This document shows, in pieces, positions 1-10,245 of a DNA stretch of 64,000 bases. Location of the stretch: positions 682,001 through 746,000 of the forward strand of contig BSBK01001294.1 in the NCBI GenBank assembly GCA_027943335.1, read 5' to 3'. The stretch comes from Chamaecyparis obtusa (Eukaryota > Streptophyta > Pinopsida > Cupressales > Cupressaceae). The position numbers and the translations under genes were made by a program. Position 1 is the first letter of the stretch, and every line of letters begins with the position of its first letter. The notes beneath the pieces were generated by a model. The model had not been told where the DNA came from and did no database searches. It saw only the letters and a list, made by a program, of their open reading frames with translations.

Positions 1-63
1 TAGTTATCCATCTGTAGGAAGATCTCATGGTTTAGTGGAAGTCTCACGGTTTGAGTGGGAGAA

Positions 64-862
64 ATGGCAAACGAGGGTAGGTTGAAGGTTGAAAAGTTTA
101 ATGGGAAAAACTTTTAGTTATGGAAAATACAAATGGAGGACTATCTCTATCAGAAGGATCTATAACGGCCATTAGAAGGAATATCCAAGAAATCGTCGAC
201 AATGTCGGATGAGGATTGGAATATTCTTGATAGAAAAGTACTTGATAGTATTCGATTATGCTTGGCACAATCGGTGGCATTTAATATTACACAAGCAAAG
301 ACGACTGAAGATTTGATGCTAACCCTAGTGAAGTTGTATGAAAAGACCTCCACTTCTAACAAGGTATTTCAATCTCATGAAGCATTTGTTTAATATGAAG
401 ATGGAAAAAGGTGGGTCTGTCACTAATCATTTGAATGAGTTTAATACGGTTACTAGTCAATTATCTTCTATAAATGTTATTTTTGATGAAGAAATTAGGG
501 CTCTCTTGATTTTGTGTTATTTGCCTAAAAGATGGAATGGCTTGATAATGGCTATCAGTAACTCTATTTCTGGTTCTAATACCCTAAAATTTGATGATGT
601 TATCGGTGTAATTCTGAGTGAGAAAACTAGTAGGAAAAGATCAGGTGGATCTACATCTGGAAGTGTTTTGAATGCACAAAGCAGAGGCAGAACGAATGAG
701 AGAGGAAACAATTCTAGAAATCATGGGAAATCAAGAGGAAAATCAAAGGGAAAGAGGTCTGAATTGAAAGGACCAAATGATTGTTGGTACTATGGAAAAC
801 TAGGTCATAAAAAGAAAGATTTCTGGTCTTGGGAGAATAAAGGATACAAACAAGAAGGTAAT
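64..862 (+). pseudogene. copia gag (capsid/nucleocapsid) pseudogene
   Basis: The ATG at 64 opens a reading that resembles copia Gag (UBN2 type): a phase-1 segment to about 393, then phase 2 from about 360 to 862, so one frameshift lies near 360-390. Early stops interrupt it near 115 and 163. The segment around 410-480, with NHLNEFNTVTSQL, is the typical capsid block of Tork-like copia Gag. A basic Gly/Arg/Ser-rich stretch (about 640-770) leads into a zinc knuckle near 780-830. Two of the four ligands in that CCHC knuckle are replaced (second Cys by Tyr, last Cys by Phe), so RNA binding would be lost. After the solo LTR the reading continues into protease at 2035. Confidence 0.85.
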
Positions 863-2029
863 TGTATACACCTAAAAATGGCTTCATTAATTAATTAAAT
901 ATTTATTATTTAATTACTATTGACTTGATAAATTAATTAAATATTTATTATTTAATTAATAATTAGTTCTCTATTTATTAAACAAATTATTCAATTTATT
1001 TAGTGAATTCACTATAGTCTATTCTTCTATCCTAAGTCTTCTAATTAGTCTTATTAAAGTGATTTAATTAAAAACACAATCACCTAAATATGACTAAGTT
1101 TCCTAGTCCACCTCACCTACCTAGTCACCTAACACATCACTTTGGCTAAAATAAATAATTATTAATAATTATTTATTTACAATTATCCTCACCCACACAT
1201 GTCCTATTCTTAAGGGCTATGTGGCTTCATAGGACTTAGTCTCATGACCACATGTCCTCTCAACAACCAAGTCAAGAGACATTCCCTATTCCTAAGGGGC
1301 TTCTCAAGCCACCTCTAAGGGTCAAAGGTGACTCATAGGACACTTGTGCAAAGAGTCCTCATGAGGAAAAGGTCTCTCCTTCTTTTTCTCTTTGGTCTTT
1401 GTGAGACACTTGACATGTGTCTTTCCCTTCCACCTTCTTCTCCTCCATGTCAATGTGAGAGGAACATCATCCCTATTCTTCCTCTCACATTCCAACTACA
1501 TCCCTCTTTCTCTCAACTCCTTCAACCAAGTCAATCCTAGCCCTAGGATCTTCCACCTTTCATTCTCAACTGTAGGATTGCACCACCTAGGCCTAGATCC
1601 TCCAAAACTCTATAAAAGGAGCCACATTTCCCATTTGAGAGCTAATAGTATTTTTAATAGGCATTCAAGCATTCAAGCAATCAAGCATCCAAGCATTCTA
1701 AGAGAAATCAAGCATCCATACTATCACCATTTCATTTGCATTCCATCCATTAGTTTGCATAAGCTATTGTGCACTCATTTCATTCAATCTCCACACTTTG
1801 GTAGCATCTTGGGAGAAGGCTTCATTTGGAAATCTGAGAGCTCAACATCTTCAAGAAATCAAAGCTAGGAGGACAATGGAGACAAGCTGCATGGTAGGTG
1901 AAGGTAATTAAATTAGTTTCATCATTTCATAGTTACTTTGCATTCTTCATTGTGTTTGCATTAGATAGATTCATTGGCTTTAATAGTTAATTTATCATTT
2001 CTAGTTGTTAGACATCTAATTTGCATACA
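863..2029 (+). mobile_element. Solo LTR of the Tat-gypsy family (same family as LTR-A, B and C)
   Basis: This 1167-bp unit starts TGTATACACC and ends TTTGCATACA. It is flanked by a perfect 5-bp target duplication GTAAT (858-862 and 2030-2034). Removing it restores a continuous copia gag-protease reading. No internal region is present, so it is the product of LTR-LTR recombination. It matches the LTRs at 20272, 40608 and 46740 along its whole length. A TATA box lies at 1611 and short CATTCAAG/CATCCAAG repeats at about 1660-1700. A reading frame recurs in all copies (about 1328-1540) but resembles no known protein. Confidence 0.95.
1611..1617 (+). promoter_or_regulatory. LTR TATA box
   Basis: TATAAAA in the context CTCTATAAAAGGAG sits about 750 bp into the LTR and is kept in all four LTR copies (also near 21020, 41356 and 47488). 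Position and consensus suit an RNA polymerase II core promoter at the U3/R boundary; the transcription start is not visible from sequence alone. Confidence 0.65.
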
Positions 2030-2034
2030 GTAAT

Positions 2035-2700
2035 AAGGAGGCAAATGTGGTAAGTAATAAATCTAAAGAGGATGCTTTGATTATTTCTTTAGAAAGTATT
2101 GATGATTCATGGGTTTTATATTCTGGGGCTTCATTTCATGCTACACCCCATAGAGGTTATTTTCTTGATTATGTCCAAGGGGATTTCAGGCTAGTTTATT
2201 TAGGAGATAATGAACCCTGTCAGATTGTTAGAAAAGGGAAAATTAAGATTAAGTTACAAAATGGGAATCATTTGCTACTACAAGAGGTAAAACATGTTCC
2301 AAGGCTGAGTAGGAATTTAATTTCAGTAGGGCAACTAGGTGATGAGGGTTGCACAGTTACTTTTAATGATAGAAATTGGAAGGTTTCAAAAGGTTCCTTA
2401 GTAGTAGCAAAAGGTGTGAAAGTAGGCACCTTATATCATTGTACAGGTCATACTGCTCCTACTTTAATTGTTTCAAAGGAAAATGAATGTTCAGGAACAG
2501 TTACTACAGTAGAGGAGGAAGAACATCAAACCGTTGTTGTACATTTTGACACAACACTTTGGCACAATAGACTCGGGCACATGAGTGAAAAAGGTATGAA
2601 ATTACTTCATTCAAGGAAAGTTTTACTTAGTCTAAAATGTGTCAATATGGATTTCTGTGAAAGTTGTGTGTATGGAACAAAAGAGAGTTAGTTTTGTAAA
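2035..2700 (+). pseudogene. copia protease and pre-integrase (HHCC) domain pseudogene
   Basis: One open stretch covers the copia aspartic protease followed by the GAG-pre-integrase zinc-binding region. The protease active site, normally D-S-G-A-S, reads Y-S-G-A-S near 2110-2140, so the catalytic Asp is gone. Downstream blocks with VPRLSRNLISVGQL are typical of copia protease. The His-Cys region follows (LWHNRLGHMSEKGM, then C-x2-C near 2655-2670). The frame changes near 2685, where the reading passes to phase 2 and the integrase core. The protease would cleave Gag-Pol in the virus-like particle if intact. Confidence 0.88.
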
Positions 2701-3436
2701 GAGTGGGAAGGAAAAGAAAAATGAGAAATTAGAGCTTGTGTATATAGATGTATGGGGACCAGCTCGGGTATCTTCCCTTGGTGGCTCTCTGTATTATGTT
2801 ACATTTATAGATGATGCAACAAGAAAAGTATGGATTTATTTCCTTAGATAAAAATTTGATGTATTTCAAACTTTTAAGAAATGGAAATGCTTGGTTGAGA
2901 ATGAGACTGGTAAAAAGCTAAAATGTCTCAAATTTGATAATGGTGGTGAGTATTGCAGCATAGAATTTGAAGATTATTGTTCCTCTAATGGTATTCGTAG
3001 GCAAAAAACTATACCAAGGACTCCACAAGAACATGGAGTGGTTGTACACATGAACATGACAATAATGGAGTGTGAAAGGAGAATGAGGTTGCATGCTAGG
3101 CTACCCTTAAACATGTGGGTAGAGGCTATAAACACTGCTATTTATTTAATCAATAGAGGCCCCTCTAATCCTTTGGACTATGGTATTCCAGAGGAAGCAT
3201 GGACTAGTAAGAAGGTGAGTTATTCTTTTCTCAAAACCTTCGGTTGTGTAGCTTTTACACATATAGATTTTGAAAATAGAACCAAGTTGGAAGCTAAGTC
3301 AAAGAAATGTGTATTTTTTGGATATGGCATTGATGAATTTGGTTATAGGTTTTGGGATTTTGAAAATCATAAAATTGTAAGAAGCGGGGATGTCATATTC
3401 AATGAAAAAGTGTTGTACAAAGATCTGTTGCAGTAG
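2690..3436 (+). pseudogene. copia integrase core pseudogene
   Basis: The DDE integrase core of a Ty1/copia polyprotein. First Asp in YIDVWGP (about 2740), second Asp in LKFDNGGEY (about 2930). The third catalytic residue, normally Glu in the block N-G-V-A-E-R, is lost: the sequence reads H-G-V-V-V-H near 3035. A TAA stop interrupts at 2849. The C-terminal part, with TFGCVAF and KSKKCVFFGY, is typical of copia integrases. Integration activity is excluded by the missing Glu even without the stop. Confidence 0.9.
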
Positions 3437-4983
3437 CATGAGAAGAAAGAAAATGATTATGTAGTACTGGATAATACTTCAAAAGATGATGTTCCAGTAG
3501 TTCCTTATGCTCTGCAACAACAGCAACAATAAATACCACAAACCCTAGTGAATGTTAGACAATCAACAAGGCTAAGTAGACCTCCAGAAAGATTCTCTCC
3601 CTCTTTGTATTCTATTTTATTAATAGATGTTGGTGAACATAAATGTTATAATGAAGTTGTGTAGGTGGATACAAAGCTTCAGTGGGAGTCTGCAATGACA
3701 GATGAAATTGACTCTTTACTGCAAAATCAAACATGGGATTTATGTAAATTACCTGCAGGTAAAAGGGCTTTACAGAATAAATGGGTTTATAGGATAAAAG
3801 AAGAGGATGGAGGTAAGAATAGATTTAAAGCCAGGTTAGTTGTAAAAGGATTTACATAGAAAAAGGGTATTGATTTTGATGAGATATTTTCTTCAATTGT
3901 TAAAATGACTTCTATCTGTACTGTTTTAAGTATTGTGGCTACTGAAGATTTGCATTTAGAGCATCTTGATGTTAAAACAACTTTTCTTCATGGTGATTTG
4001 GATGAAGAAATATATGTGGTACATCCACAAGGATTTGAGGTAAAGGGTAAGGAGAATCTAGTGTGCAGATTGCAGAAAAGTTTATATGGCTTGAAGCAAG
4101 CACCTCGTAATAGTATATTAAATTTGACACCTTTATGAATGATCATGGATACACTCGGTGTCATTCTGACCATTGTGTTTATTTTAAGAGGTTGGATGAT
4201 GATAGCTACATTATTTTATGTTTATATGTTGATGATATGCTTGTAGCTGGGTCTAACATGGATCACATTAAGGGGTTAAAACAACAGTTAGTAGATTCTT
4301 TTTCTATGAAGAGGAGGCTAAAATGTCCAAGGTACCTTATGCTTCAGTTGTAGGGAGCTTAATGTATGCTATGGTATGTACTAGGTTAGATATTGCACAT
4401 GTAGTGGGATTCGTTAGTAGATATATGGGTCACCCTGGGATTGAACATTGGAATTTAGTCAAATGGATTCTCAGATATTTGAGAGGTACATCCAGTATGT
4501 GTTTACACTTTGGGGGATCTACTACTATTGTACAAGGCTATGTTGACTCAGAATTGGCAGGAGATATAGATAGCAGGCGAAGTACTACAGCCTATGTATT
4601 TACTATTGGTGGGACAACAGTGAGTTAGATTTCTCGGTTACAAAAGGTGAATGCTTTATCCACTACAGAGGCATAGTATGTTGCTGCTATAGAGGCATCC
4701 AAGGAGATGATATGGCTTCAGTTCTTCATGGAATAATTGGGACATCCATAGAAGGATAAGTATCTATATACAAATAGCTAGAGTGCCATTCATCTTGCAA
4801 AGAATTCTGATTTGCACTCAAAGATAAAACACATCCAATTATGATACCATTTCATTCGGTCAGTTTTGGATGATGGGCAGTTAAAGATGGAAAAGATTCA
4901 TACAGATGATAATCCAATAGATATTTTTACAAAGGTAGTAACAAGGGAGAAACTAAACTCTTGTTCAGCATCAGTTGGTCTAT
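3437..4983 (+). pseudogene. copia reverse transcriptase and RNase H pseudogene
   Basis: RVT_2-type copia RT. The opening block WESAMTDEIDSLLQN is near 3690, NKWVYRIK near 3777, and the YVDD catalytic motif is retained in LYVDDMLVAG (about 4225). A TAG stop follows VVKGFT near 3857. A one-base deletion near 4111, at the family block APRQWY, shifts the frame. After SFSMK (about 4310) the reading jumps straight to MSKVPYASVVGSLMYA, so roughly 60-70 codons of the RT C-terminus appear deleted. RNase H follows, with VDSELAGD (about 4545) and then several stops (4626, 4675, 4735) up to the last recognisable block near 4960. Confidence 0.9.
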
Positions 4984-5120
4984 TAGACTGAATATAATTA
5001 AGGAACAATCGAGTCCAGGGTGGTTGGATCTAGTGGGAGCTTCACAAGGTAGTGGTTTTGCTACAGGATCAGTCTCCAAGTGGGAGATTATTATTTTTTG
5101 TGGAGTCTGGTCAATCCCCA

Positions 5121-5130
5121 AGTGGGAGAT
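5121..5130 (+). other. copia polypurine tract
   Basis: AGTGGGAGAT directly precedes TGTTATATTG, the predicted first bases of the 3' LTR. The motif AAGTGGGAGAT before TGTT is common at the 3' internal end of plant copia elements. It would prime plus-strand synthesis. Confidence 0.7.
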
Positions 5131-5560
5131 TGTTATATTGTGGTGATTGATTAGGGAATTACTATACATTTTTCCCCCTACCCTTGTCAGGGTTCGGTGA
5201 GGGTAGGGGGAATTTTTTTTTGGGGGCCGACTTATTCTAACCCTAAAGCGGAAAAATAAACTTGTATAAAATTTCTTAGGGTTAGGGATTTCATTATGAT
5301 GTATGTTTTAGTAGCTTGCGGTGGTATTGAGTTGTAAGGGATTATGGATTGTAATCAGGTTGTAATCACTGGATAATAAAATATTGGACTCGTTGTTGGT
5401 GGATGTAGCCCAGGGATTGGGTGAACCATGTTAAATATTTGTGTCTTGCGTTCTCTTTTGTGTGGTTTATTGTTTTCTAATATTGTTTATATTTGCATGT
5501 AACTGTTATTTATGTCTTGTTAATCCTAAAATCATGTTACATTGACTTTGTTGGTCTTGG
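5131..5560 (+). repeat. copia 3' LTR (right boundary approximate)
   Basis: Begins TGTTATATTG after the purine tract. It contains a strong GC-rich inverted repeat (5172-5212), a likely polyadenylation region with AATAAAATA near 5375, and the block GGTGAACCATGTTAAA (about 5420) typical of plant copia LTR ends. No 5' partner is in the window, so the right end (about 5500-5560) is an estimate. Confidence 0.6.
5172..5212. repeat. 13-bp perfect inverted repeat (hairpin) in copia LTR
   Basis: Arms TTCCCCCTACCCT (5172-5184) and AGGGTAGGGGGAA (5200-5212) are perfect complements around a 15-nt loop. The structure is G/C-only in its core, unlike the AT-rich surroundings. It lies in the U3 part of the LTR; its role is unknown. 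Confidence 0.8.
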
Positions 5561-5857
5561 AAATTGAGGCTTATGTTTCATATTGTATCGTGTTTATTCC
5601 TTTGGAGTTGTGATTGACATCTATGGATGGAAATGTTTAGAAATTTTATATATAGTAACTTCTTTTAGAAATATGTTCTCGACAATATGGTCGACTTTCT
5701 TTATTATAACTCAATCTATAACTTATTGTACATCGACATTTTGGTCGATTCTTAAATCAATTGATATTCTAATTTAAGGGAAAATTTATGTTCGACTTTG
5801 TGATATTTCAACTATGTAGTCATGTTTATTTGTTTGGGGTTATTTTAAGTTCTTACA
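5561..5857 (+). repeat. 5' LTR (part) of the chromovirus-like gypsy element
   Basis: The right end is fixed by ACA at 5855-5857, followed by a 2-nt spacer and the primer-binding site. The left end cannot be set because the 3' LTR is missing. It contains two near-identical 16-mers, TCGACAATATGGTCGA (5679-5694) and TCGACATTTTGGTCGA (5733-5748), each with TCGA at both ends. Confidence 0.55.
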
Positions 5858-5859
5858 TG

Positions 5860-5870
5860 TGGTATCAGAG
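5860..5870 (+). other. Primer-binding site, initiator-Met tRNA type
   Basis: TGGTATCAGAG is the standard plant primer-binding sequence complementary to the 3' end of initiator tRNA-Met; the usual next base C is T here. It lies 2 nt after the LTR end and 78 nt before the gag ATG at 5948. Confidence 0.85.
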
Positions 5871-5994
5871 TTGTGTTTAAACCCTAGGGCCCAGGTCTTC
5901 TATGCTAAAGTTGTGTTTATGCTTGGTTTAGGATTTTGATTGTCATCATGCAAACTCAGAACAGTAGTCAAGTTGTTGTAGCAATGAACAAAAT

Positions 5995-6471
5995 TGTAAG
6001 AATTGGCAAATAGAAAAGATTGAACCAAGGATCTAGAGGTTAAAGAAAATCACAAGAGATGATATGAATGCAATGATGGATATTGAATTGATCCAATGAA
6101 TTCACCTTGATTGATTACATAATAGGCCTCCTTATATAGGAAAGGTGATAAGAGAGAAAGATAAGGAGCTAATAAGCTATCTCCTATGTTAGGTGTAATC
6201 ACATGTCCACCAAATGTGGATCATCCTCCATTATGCAATAAAGTATGTGCAATGGGATTAGGATGATAATGTGATAAGAGCACTAAAGATGGATCTCACA
6301 CACAAAGAGGTATGTGAAGACAACTATCACACCAAAAGTGAAATTTCTCCTACACCATGTGCTTAATAGATGTGCAAACTCCTAGGTGTCTCAATCACTA
6401 ACTACTATGCAATGCATTAACCTAAGTAAGATTAAGTAAAGTGTAATTAGGAATATTTAATTACACCAACA
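5995..6471 (-). repeat. 3' LTR of the 2.6-kb element
   Basis: 477 bp, TGTAAGAATT to ACACCAACA on +. On the minus strand it contains CCTATATAAGG near 6133, a good TATA box. Confidence 0.95.
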
Positions 6472-6480
6472 CCCCCCCTT
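6472..6480 (-). other. Polypurine tract of the 2.6-kb element
   Basis: CCCCCCCTT on +, i.e. AAGGGGGGG on the element's strand, lies directly next to the 3' LTR. It would prime plus-strand DNA. Confidence 0.9.
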
Positions 6481-6679
6481 AAGTGCAACTTAGGGAAATG
6501 CACCTAAACTCACAATGCAAGATGGGTCTCGACAACTAGGCCATGTTAGGTACCCATGTACAAAATGCAATACATGAAATGCATAAATCTCATAAAGTGG
6601 AGAAAGAGGTAAAACCTCATGGGAAAAACCCTCCCCCAAAAAGAGAGAAGAAAACAAGATGCATGGATGGATGGAGTAC

Positions 6680-8077
6680 TCAAGACCCCCCAAGAACTAC
6701 ATACATCATGTATATACAAAGAATTATCCCCCCATAAGAAGGATAGTTGGATACATGATATCCCCCCCATAATGTAGAAGCTCCCATGTTGATGAAGAGT
6801 ACTTGCAAACAATAGATCAACCAATGCTTACAAGAAACATGTCTCCCCTTGGGAAGAAATAGATACATCAAATGATGAAGAATCCAATCCTTGTGCAAAT
6901 GGAATGAGGAAGAAGATGTAGGTCTCCATGTATGAATCTCTGAAGACTGATTAGGTCTCTCCAAGATCAATGAATCTATCACTTCATGTGACAAATCAAG
7001 TGAAGAAGGAGAAAAATCAAGTGTACCAATCTCCAAAGAAGGTGAAGAAGTATCCCCAACTATGATGAAACTGTCATCGCATTCTGCAAGATCTGAAACA
7101 CTATGATCATCCTGTTGAATAGTAGAGCCCATGTCTGAAGAAGAAGGAGGTGGAGGAGTAGGAAGATCAACACTTGTCTCAACAACAAAATGATTCAAGT
7201 GCCCAAAATTCTCCTCATAATTATCCCTTGGTAAAGGGATGGGTACATCATGAATATCATCATCATTATCAACAAAATTTGAAAAAGAATACAAGCATGG
7301 TGTATGATCAACAACTCCCATAGCTATGAAATCTCTAGTCTCCATGTCCCTAATATAGACATAATCAGGAGTGAACTCCACAATTTTACCTTGTGCCCCA
7401 TGTGTAATTTGGTAAATAGAAAGGAGATTAGTGGTCAAGGATGGTACAAAAAGAACATCATTAAATGTCCCCTCTCCCATAGGAATAGAACCTTTCCCAC
7501 AAACTCTCATGAATGTGTTGTTACCCATCAAAATATTAGGAGAATTACAAGGCTCAATAGAAGAAAACATATCCATAGAAGATGCCATATGATGTGATGC
7601 ACTTGAATCAAGAAGCCATTTACCTTTCTGAGGATGTGTGGAAGCCAAGAGTGTTTGTCCTTTACCTTTATCTTGGGATGATGATGTAGATGTAGAAGTT
7701 GTCGAATGTGTAGAAGAAGGAGCAAACACTGATGAGGGAAACTTAATGTTGTGTTTATAAATAATGTGAGTTAGCTCATCAATCTTTTTTTGAAAACACT
7801 TATGCTCATCATGTCCTAGCTTTTTACAATAAGCACATTTATCTCTCTTTCTTCTAGATGATTCCTCTCTTGAAGAGGACTTGGATTCAATAGTATTCTA
7901 TGAAGAAGATTCATTACCTTTGTCATGAAGCTTAGGATCCTTATGTTGTTTCTTTCCTTTTCCATTAGAAGCCTTTGAAGTAGACTCACTTGCAATCAAT
8001 GCTTGATGTGTGGAAGGCTTCAATTCTCCCATGTGTGCCAACTTTGCTTGTTCTCTTGTGAGTTGCTCTGATACCAT
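6680..8077 (-). pseudogene. Truncated copia Gag-protease ORF with one stop
   Basis: A single frame runs from 8077 to 6680 with one in-frame TAG near 7897 (AA about 60). The first ATG is formed by the last base of the LTR plus TG of the primer site, giving MVSEQLTREQ. A basic Ser/Lys-rich segment is followed by an intact zinc knuckle C-A-Y-C-K-K-L-G-H-D-E-H-K-C (about 7795-7840) and a protease-like domain (about 7400-7620). There the active site reads D-S-S-A-S, and VPSLTTNLLSI is present. The last 150 codons are acidic, then unlike any copia domain, and end before the purine tract. The Gag N-terminus and everything after protease are missing. The intact knuckle fits RNA packaging or trans-mobilisation; catalysis is doubtful because Gly is Ser. 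Confidence 0.85.
8065..8076 (-). other. Primer-binding site of the 2.6-kb element
   Basis: GCTCTGATACCA on +, i.e. TGGTATCAGAGC on the element's strand, is a perfect 12-nt match to the plant initiator tRNA-Met 3' complement and abuts the LTR with no spacer. Confidence 0.95.
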
Positions 8078-8561
8078 GTAAGAATTTGCAAATAGAAAAG
8101 ATTGAACCAAGGATCTAGAGGTTAAAGAAAAGCACAAGAGATGATATGAATGAAATGATGGATATTGAATTGATCCAATGAATTCACCTTGATTGATTGA
8201 TTGATTACATAATAGGCCTCCTTATATAGGAAAGGCAATAAGAGAGAAAGATAAGGAGCTAATAAGCTATCTCCTATGCTAGGTGTAATCACATGTCCAC
8301 CAAATGTGGATCATCCTCCATTATGCAATAAAGTATGTGCAATGGGATTAGGATGATAATGTGATAAGAGCACTAAAGGTGGATCTCACACACAAAGAGG
8401 TATGTGAAGACAACTATCACACCAAAAGTGGAATTTATCCTACACCATGTGCTTAATAGATGTGCAAACTCCTAGGTGTCTCAATCACTAACTACTATGC
8501 AATGCATTAACCTAAGTAAGATTAAGTAAACTGTAATTAGGAATATTTAATTACACCAACA
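8077..8561 (-). repeat. 5' LTR of the 2.6-kb element
   Basis: 485 bp, near-identical to 5995-6471 apart from an extra GATTGATT and scattered substitutions. A minus-strand TATA (CCTATATAAGG) lies near 8222. Confidence 0.95.
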
Positions 8562-9764
8562 AAAATGATGTGCCAAACCAAAGGCTAGATGAGATCATGG
8601 ACCTCTTAGCTGAACATAGGAACATTTTGCAGCAACAAAATGATCGAATGAATGTCATTGAGAATGACTTGAGTTGTAGACGGAATGAGGATCAGCAGGA
8701 TGATGAAGTTAGTAGGAAATAGGTGGAAGATCAAAGGCTTGATGCTCAATGGAAAGAGGAAGAGGTTAGGATGATCGAGGAACAACAGAAGAGAGATGTT
8801 GATGTTACGACAAATGCAAGAGATCTTAATAATGACCAGATAGTTGAGGAATTGAGAAATGACCTTAAGAAGGTCATACCACCTACTTTTGATGGAAAAA
8901 CTATAGGAGATGATGCAGAGGCATGGATCATCTCTATGGAAAACTACTTTCATGTTCGAAATCTTTCTAGTTAGTCTAGGGCTTTATGGGGTTCTATCCA
9001 GCTGATTGGAGAAGCAGCTACATGGTGGAACAATGAGATGGCTGAGAGGAAGTTGCGACTAGGACAAATATTTTAGGAGGATTTCCTAGCTCTCTTCAAG
9101 AAAAGATGGTTGCCATAATGTTTTTATGACAGGAAGGTCTTTGAATTTCAAAATTTGATCCAAGGGGTTTTTTCTATGACCAAATACCATGAGAGATTTT
9201 TCCATTTGGTAAAATATGTTCCACAATATTTGTAGAATGAGCATTTCAGGACACGTAAGTTTGTTTTGGGATAATGTCCAGAGATTGGATCTGAGGTTGA
9301 TATGCATGAGCTAGAAACTATGGAGTTCACATATGCAAAGGCATTGTTACAAGATGAGAAACTGAAAAGGGTACCTGCAATCAGAACCTCACAACAAAAT
9401 GATAGTTCTCGAGGGTTCAAGAGGAAGTATGATAATGATAAACCAAGGAACAATGGACATCGGCAAGTGTGAAACTTGAGAGGTAAAGATAGGGGTAATG
9501 TAGGCAGAAATAAAAATAACTCTCAGAATCTAAATCTGAACAAGGGCAAAAACAAAAATGGGAACAATAGGAATAGGAACAATTGGAGGAACAAAACTGA
9601 AGATAGGTAGGGACTGAGAACTGGTTGTTTCAATTATGGAGGTAACCACTATGATGCATATTGTCCTCATAATACAACTTAGAGAGAGGGTAAAGCTCCT
9701 CAAGTTCAGCACCAGATTCATACAACGGTTGATCATCGCCAAGCAGATTTTTAGGAAGCTCCCA

Positions 9765-10245
9765 TTCAAATAGCTGGTAAGCTCTATGGACATGATGTTT
9801 CTATTTTAATTGATACTGGGGCTACTGAATGTTTTATAGATCCTATATTTGTCTCTTAATTAACTGTTAGAGCTGGTTATTTATCTGAACCATGGATAGT
9901 AGAATACGGCAATAGGGCAGAGCATAGGGTTGAGCAGTGTCTGACTTGTAGCGAATTAGAATTATGTCACCACATTAGGATCTTATGATGTTATTTTGGG
10001 CATAAATTGGCTAATTGAGCATAAGGCCATTTTGAATTGCAAAGATAATTCAATTCAATGTTTAGATGATTCAAGTATGCCTACAATTCTTAGGGGTATT
10101 CAAAAGTCTTTGGAGCTAAGGCTAATTTCCACTATGCAAATGAAAAAAGATCGGAGGAAAGGATGTATGATTTACGTAGCTTATGCGAAGGACATAGACA
10201 CTCGTTCTAGTCTAAATGATTATCCTATCTTGCAAGAATTCTAGG
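9765..10245 (+). pseudogene. gypsy aspartic protease and linker pseudogene
   Basis: The retropepsin active site is kept: ILIDTGATECFID at about 9802-9840 (DTGA). A stop follows at about 9857. The frame changes near 9970-9990, after which MGINWLIEHKAILNC (from 9996) is the usual protease C-terminal block of Ty3/gypsy elements. The linker to RT runs to the stop at 10242. Confidence 0.85.

Larger units (their letters stand above)
1..5560 (+). mobile_element. Decayed Ty1/copia LTR retrotransposon, left end outside window
   Basis: Gag, protease, integrase, RT and RNase H occur in the Ty1/copia order on the + strand, followed by a purine tract (5121-5130) and a 3' LTR starting at 5131. The window opens in the leader just upstream of the gag ATG at 64, so the 5' LTR and primer site are not seen. 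A solo LTR (863-2029) interrupts the gag-protease junction. Several frameshifts, a C-terminal RT deletion and many stops show that it is dead. The right end is uncertain because no second LTR is available for comparison; 5560 is an estimate. Confidence 0.85.
5995..8561 (-). mobile_element. Complete 2.6-kb non-autonomous copia-derived LTR element
   Basis: Two LTRs (5995-6471 and 8077-8561) are flanked by a 5-bp duplication AAAAT (5990-5994 and 8562-8566). A perfect 12-nt Met-type primer site lies inside the right LTR (8065-8076, read on -) and a purine tract inside the left LTR (6472-6480), so the element runs on the minus strand. The 1.6-kb interior encodes only the C-terminal part of copia Gag and a protease-like region. 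Integrase, RT and RNase H are absent. All cis-signals needed for trans-mobilisation look intact. The LTRs differ mainly by an 8-bp GATTGATT gain in the right copy, which suggests a fairly recent insertion. Confidence 0.95.
5948..9760 (+). pseudogene. gypsy gag pseudogene, interrupted by a nested element
   Basis: The probable start is ATG 5948 (MQTQNSSQVVV). The coding sequence is split by the insertion at 5995-8561 and resumes at 8567, with one frame change at the junction region. The resumed part has an N-terminal coiled-coil-like Glu/Asp/Arg-rich stretch (8570-8870). A retrotrans_gag block follows (PPTFDGKTIGDDAEAWI near 8880; AATWWNNEM near 9020). The zinc knuckle near 9625 reads C-F-N-Y-G-G-N-H-Y-D-A-Y-C, with its second Cys replaced by Tyr. 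At least ten stops occur, most as TAG or TAA at probable Gln codons. Confidence 0.85.

Noticed and set aside
1328..1540. 70-codon ORF (MTHRTLVQRV...) recurring at 20737, 41073 and 47205
   Set aside because: It recurs because it lies inside the same LTR; it overlaps a second frame, has no known domain, and changes length between copies.
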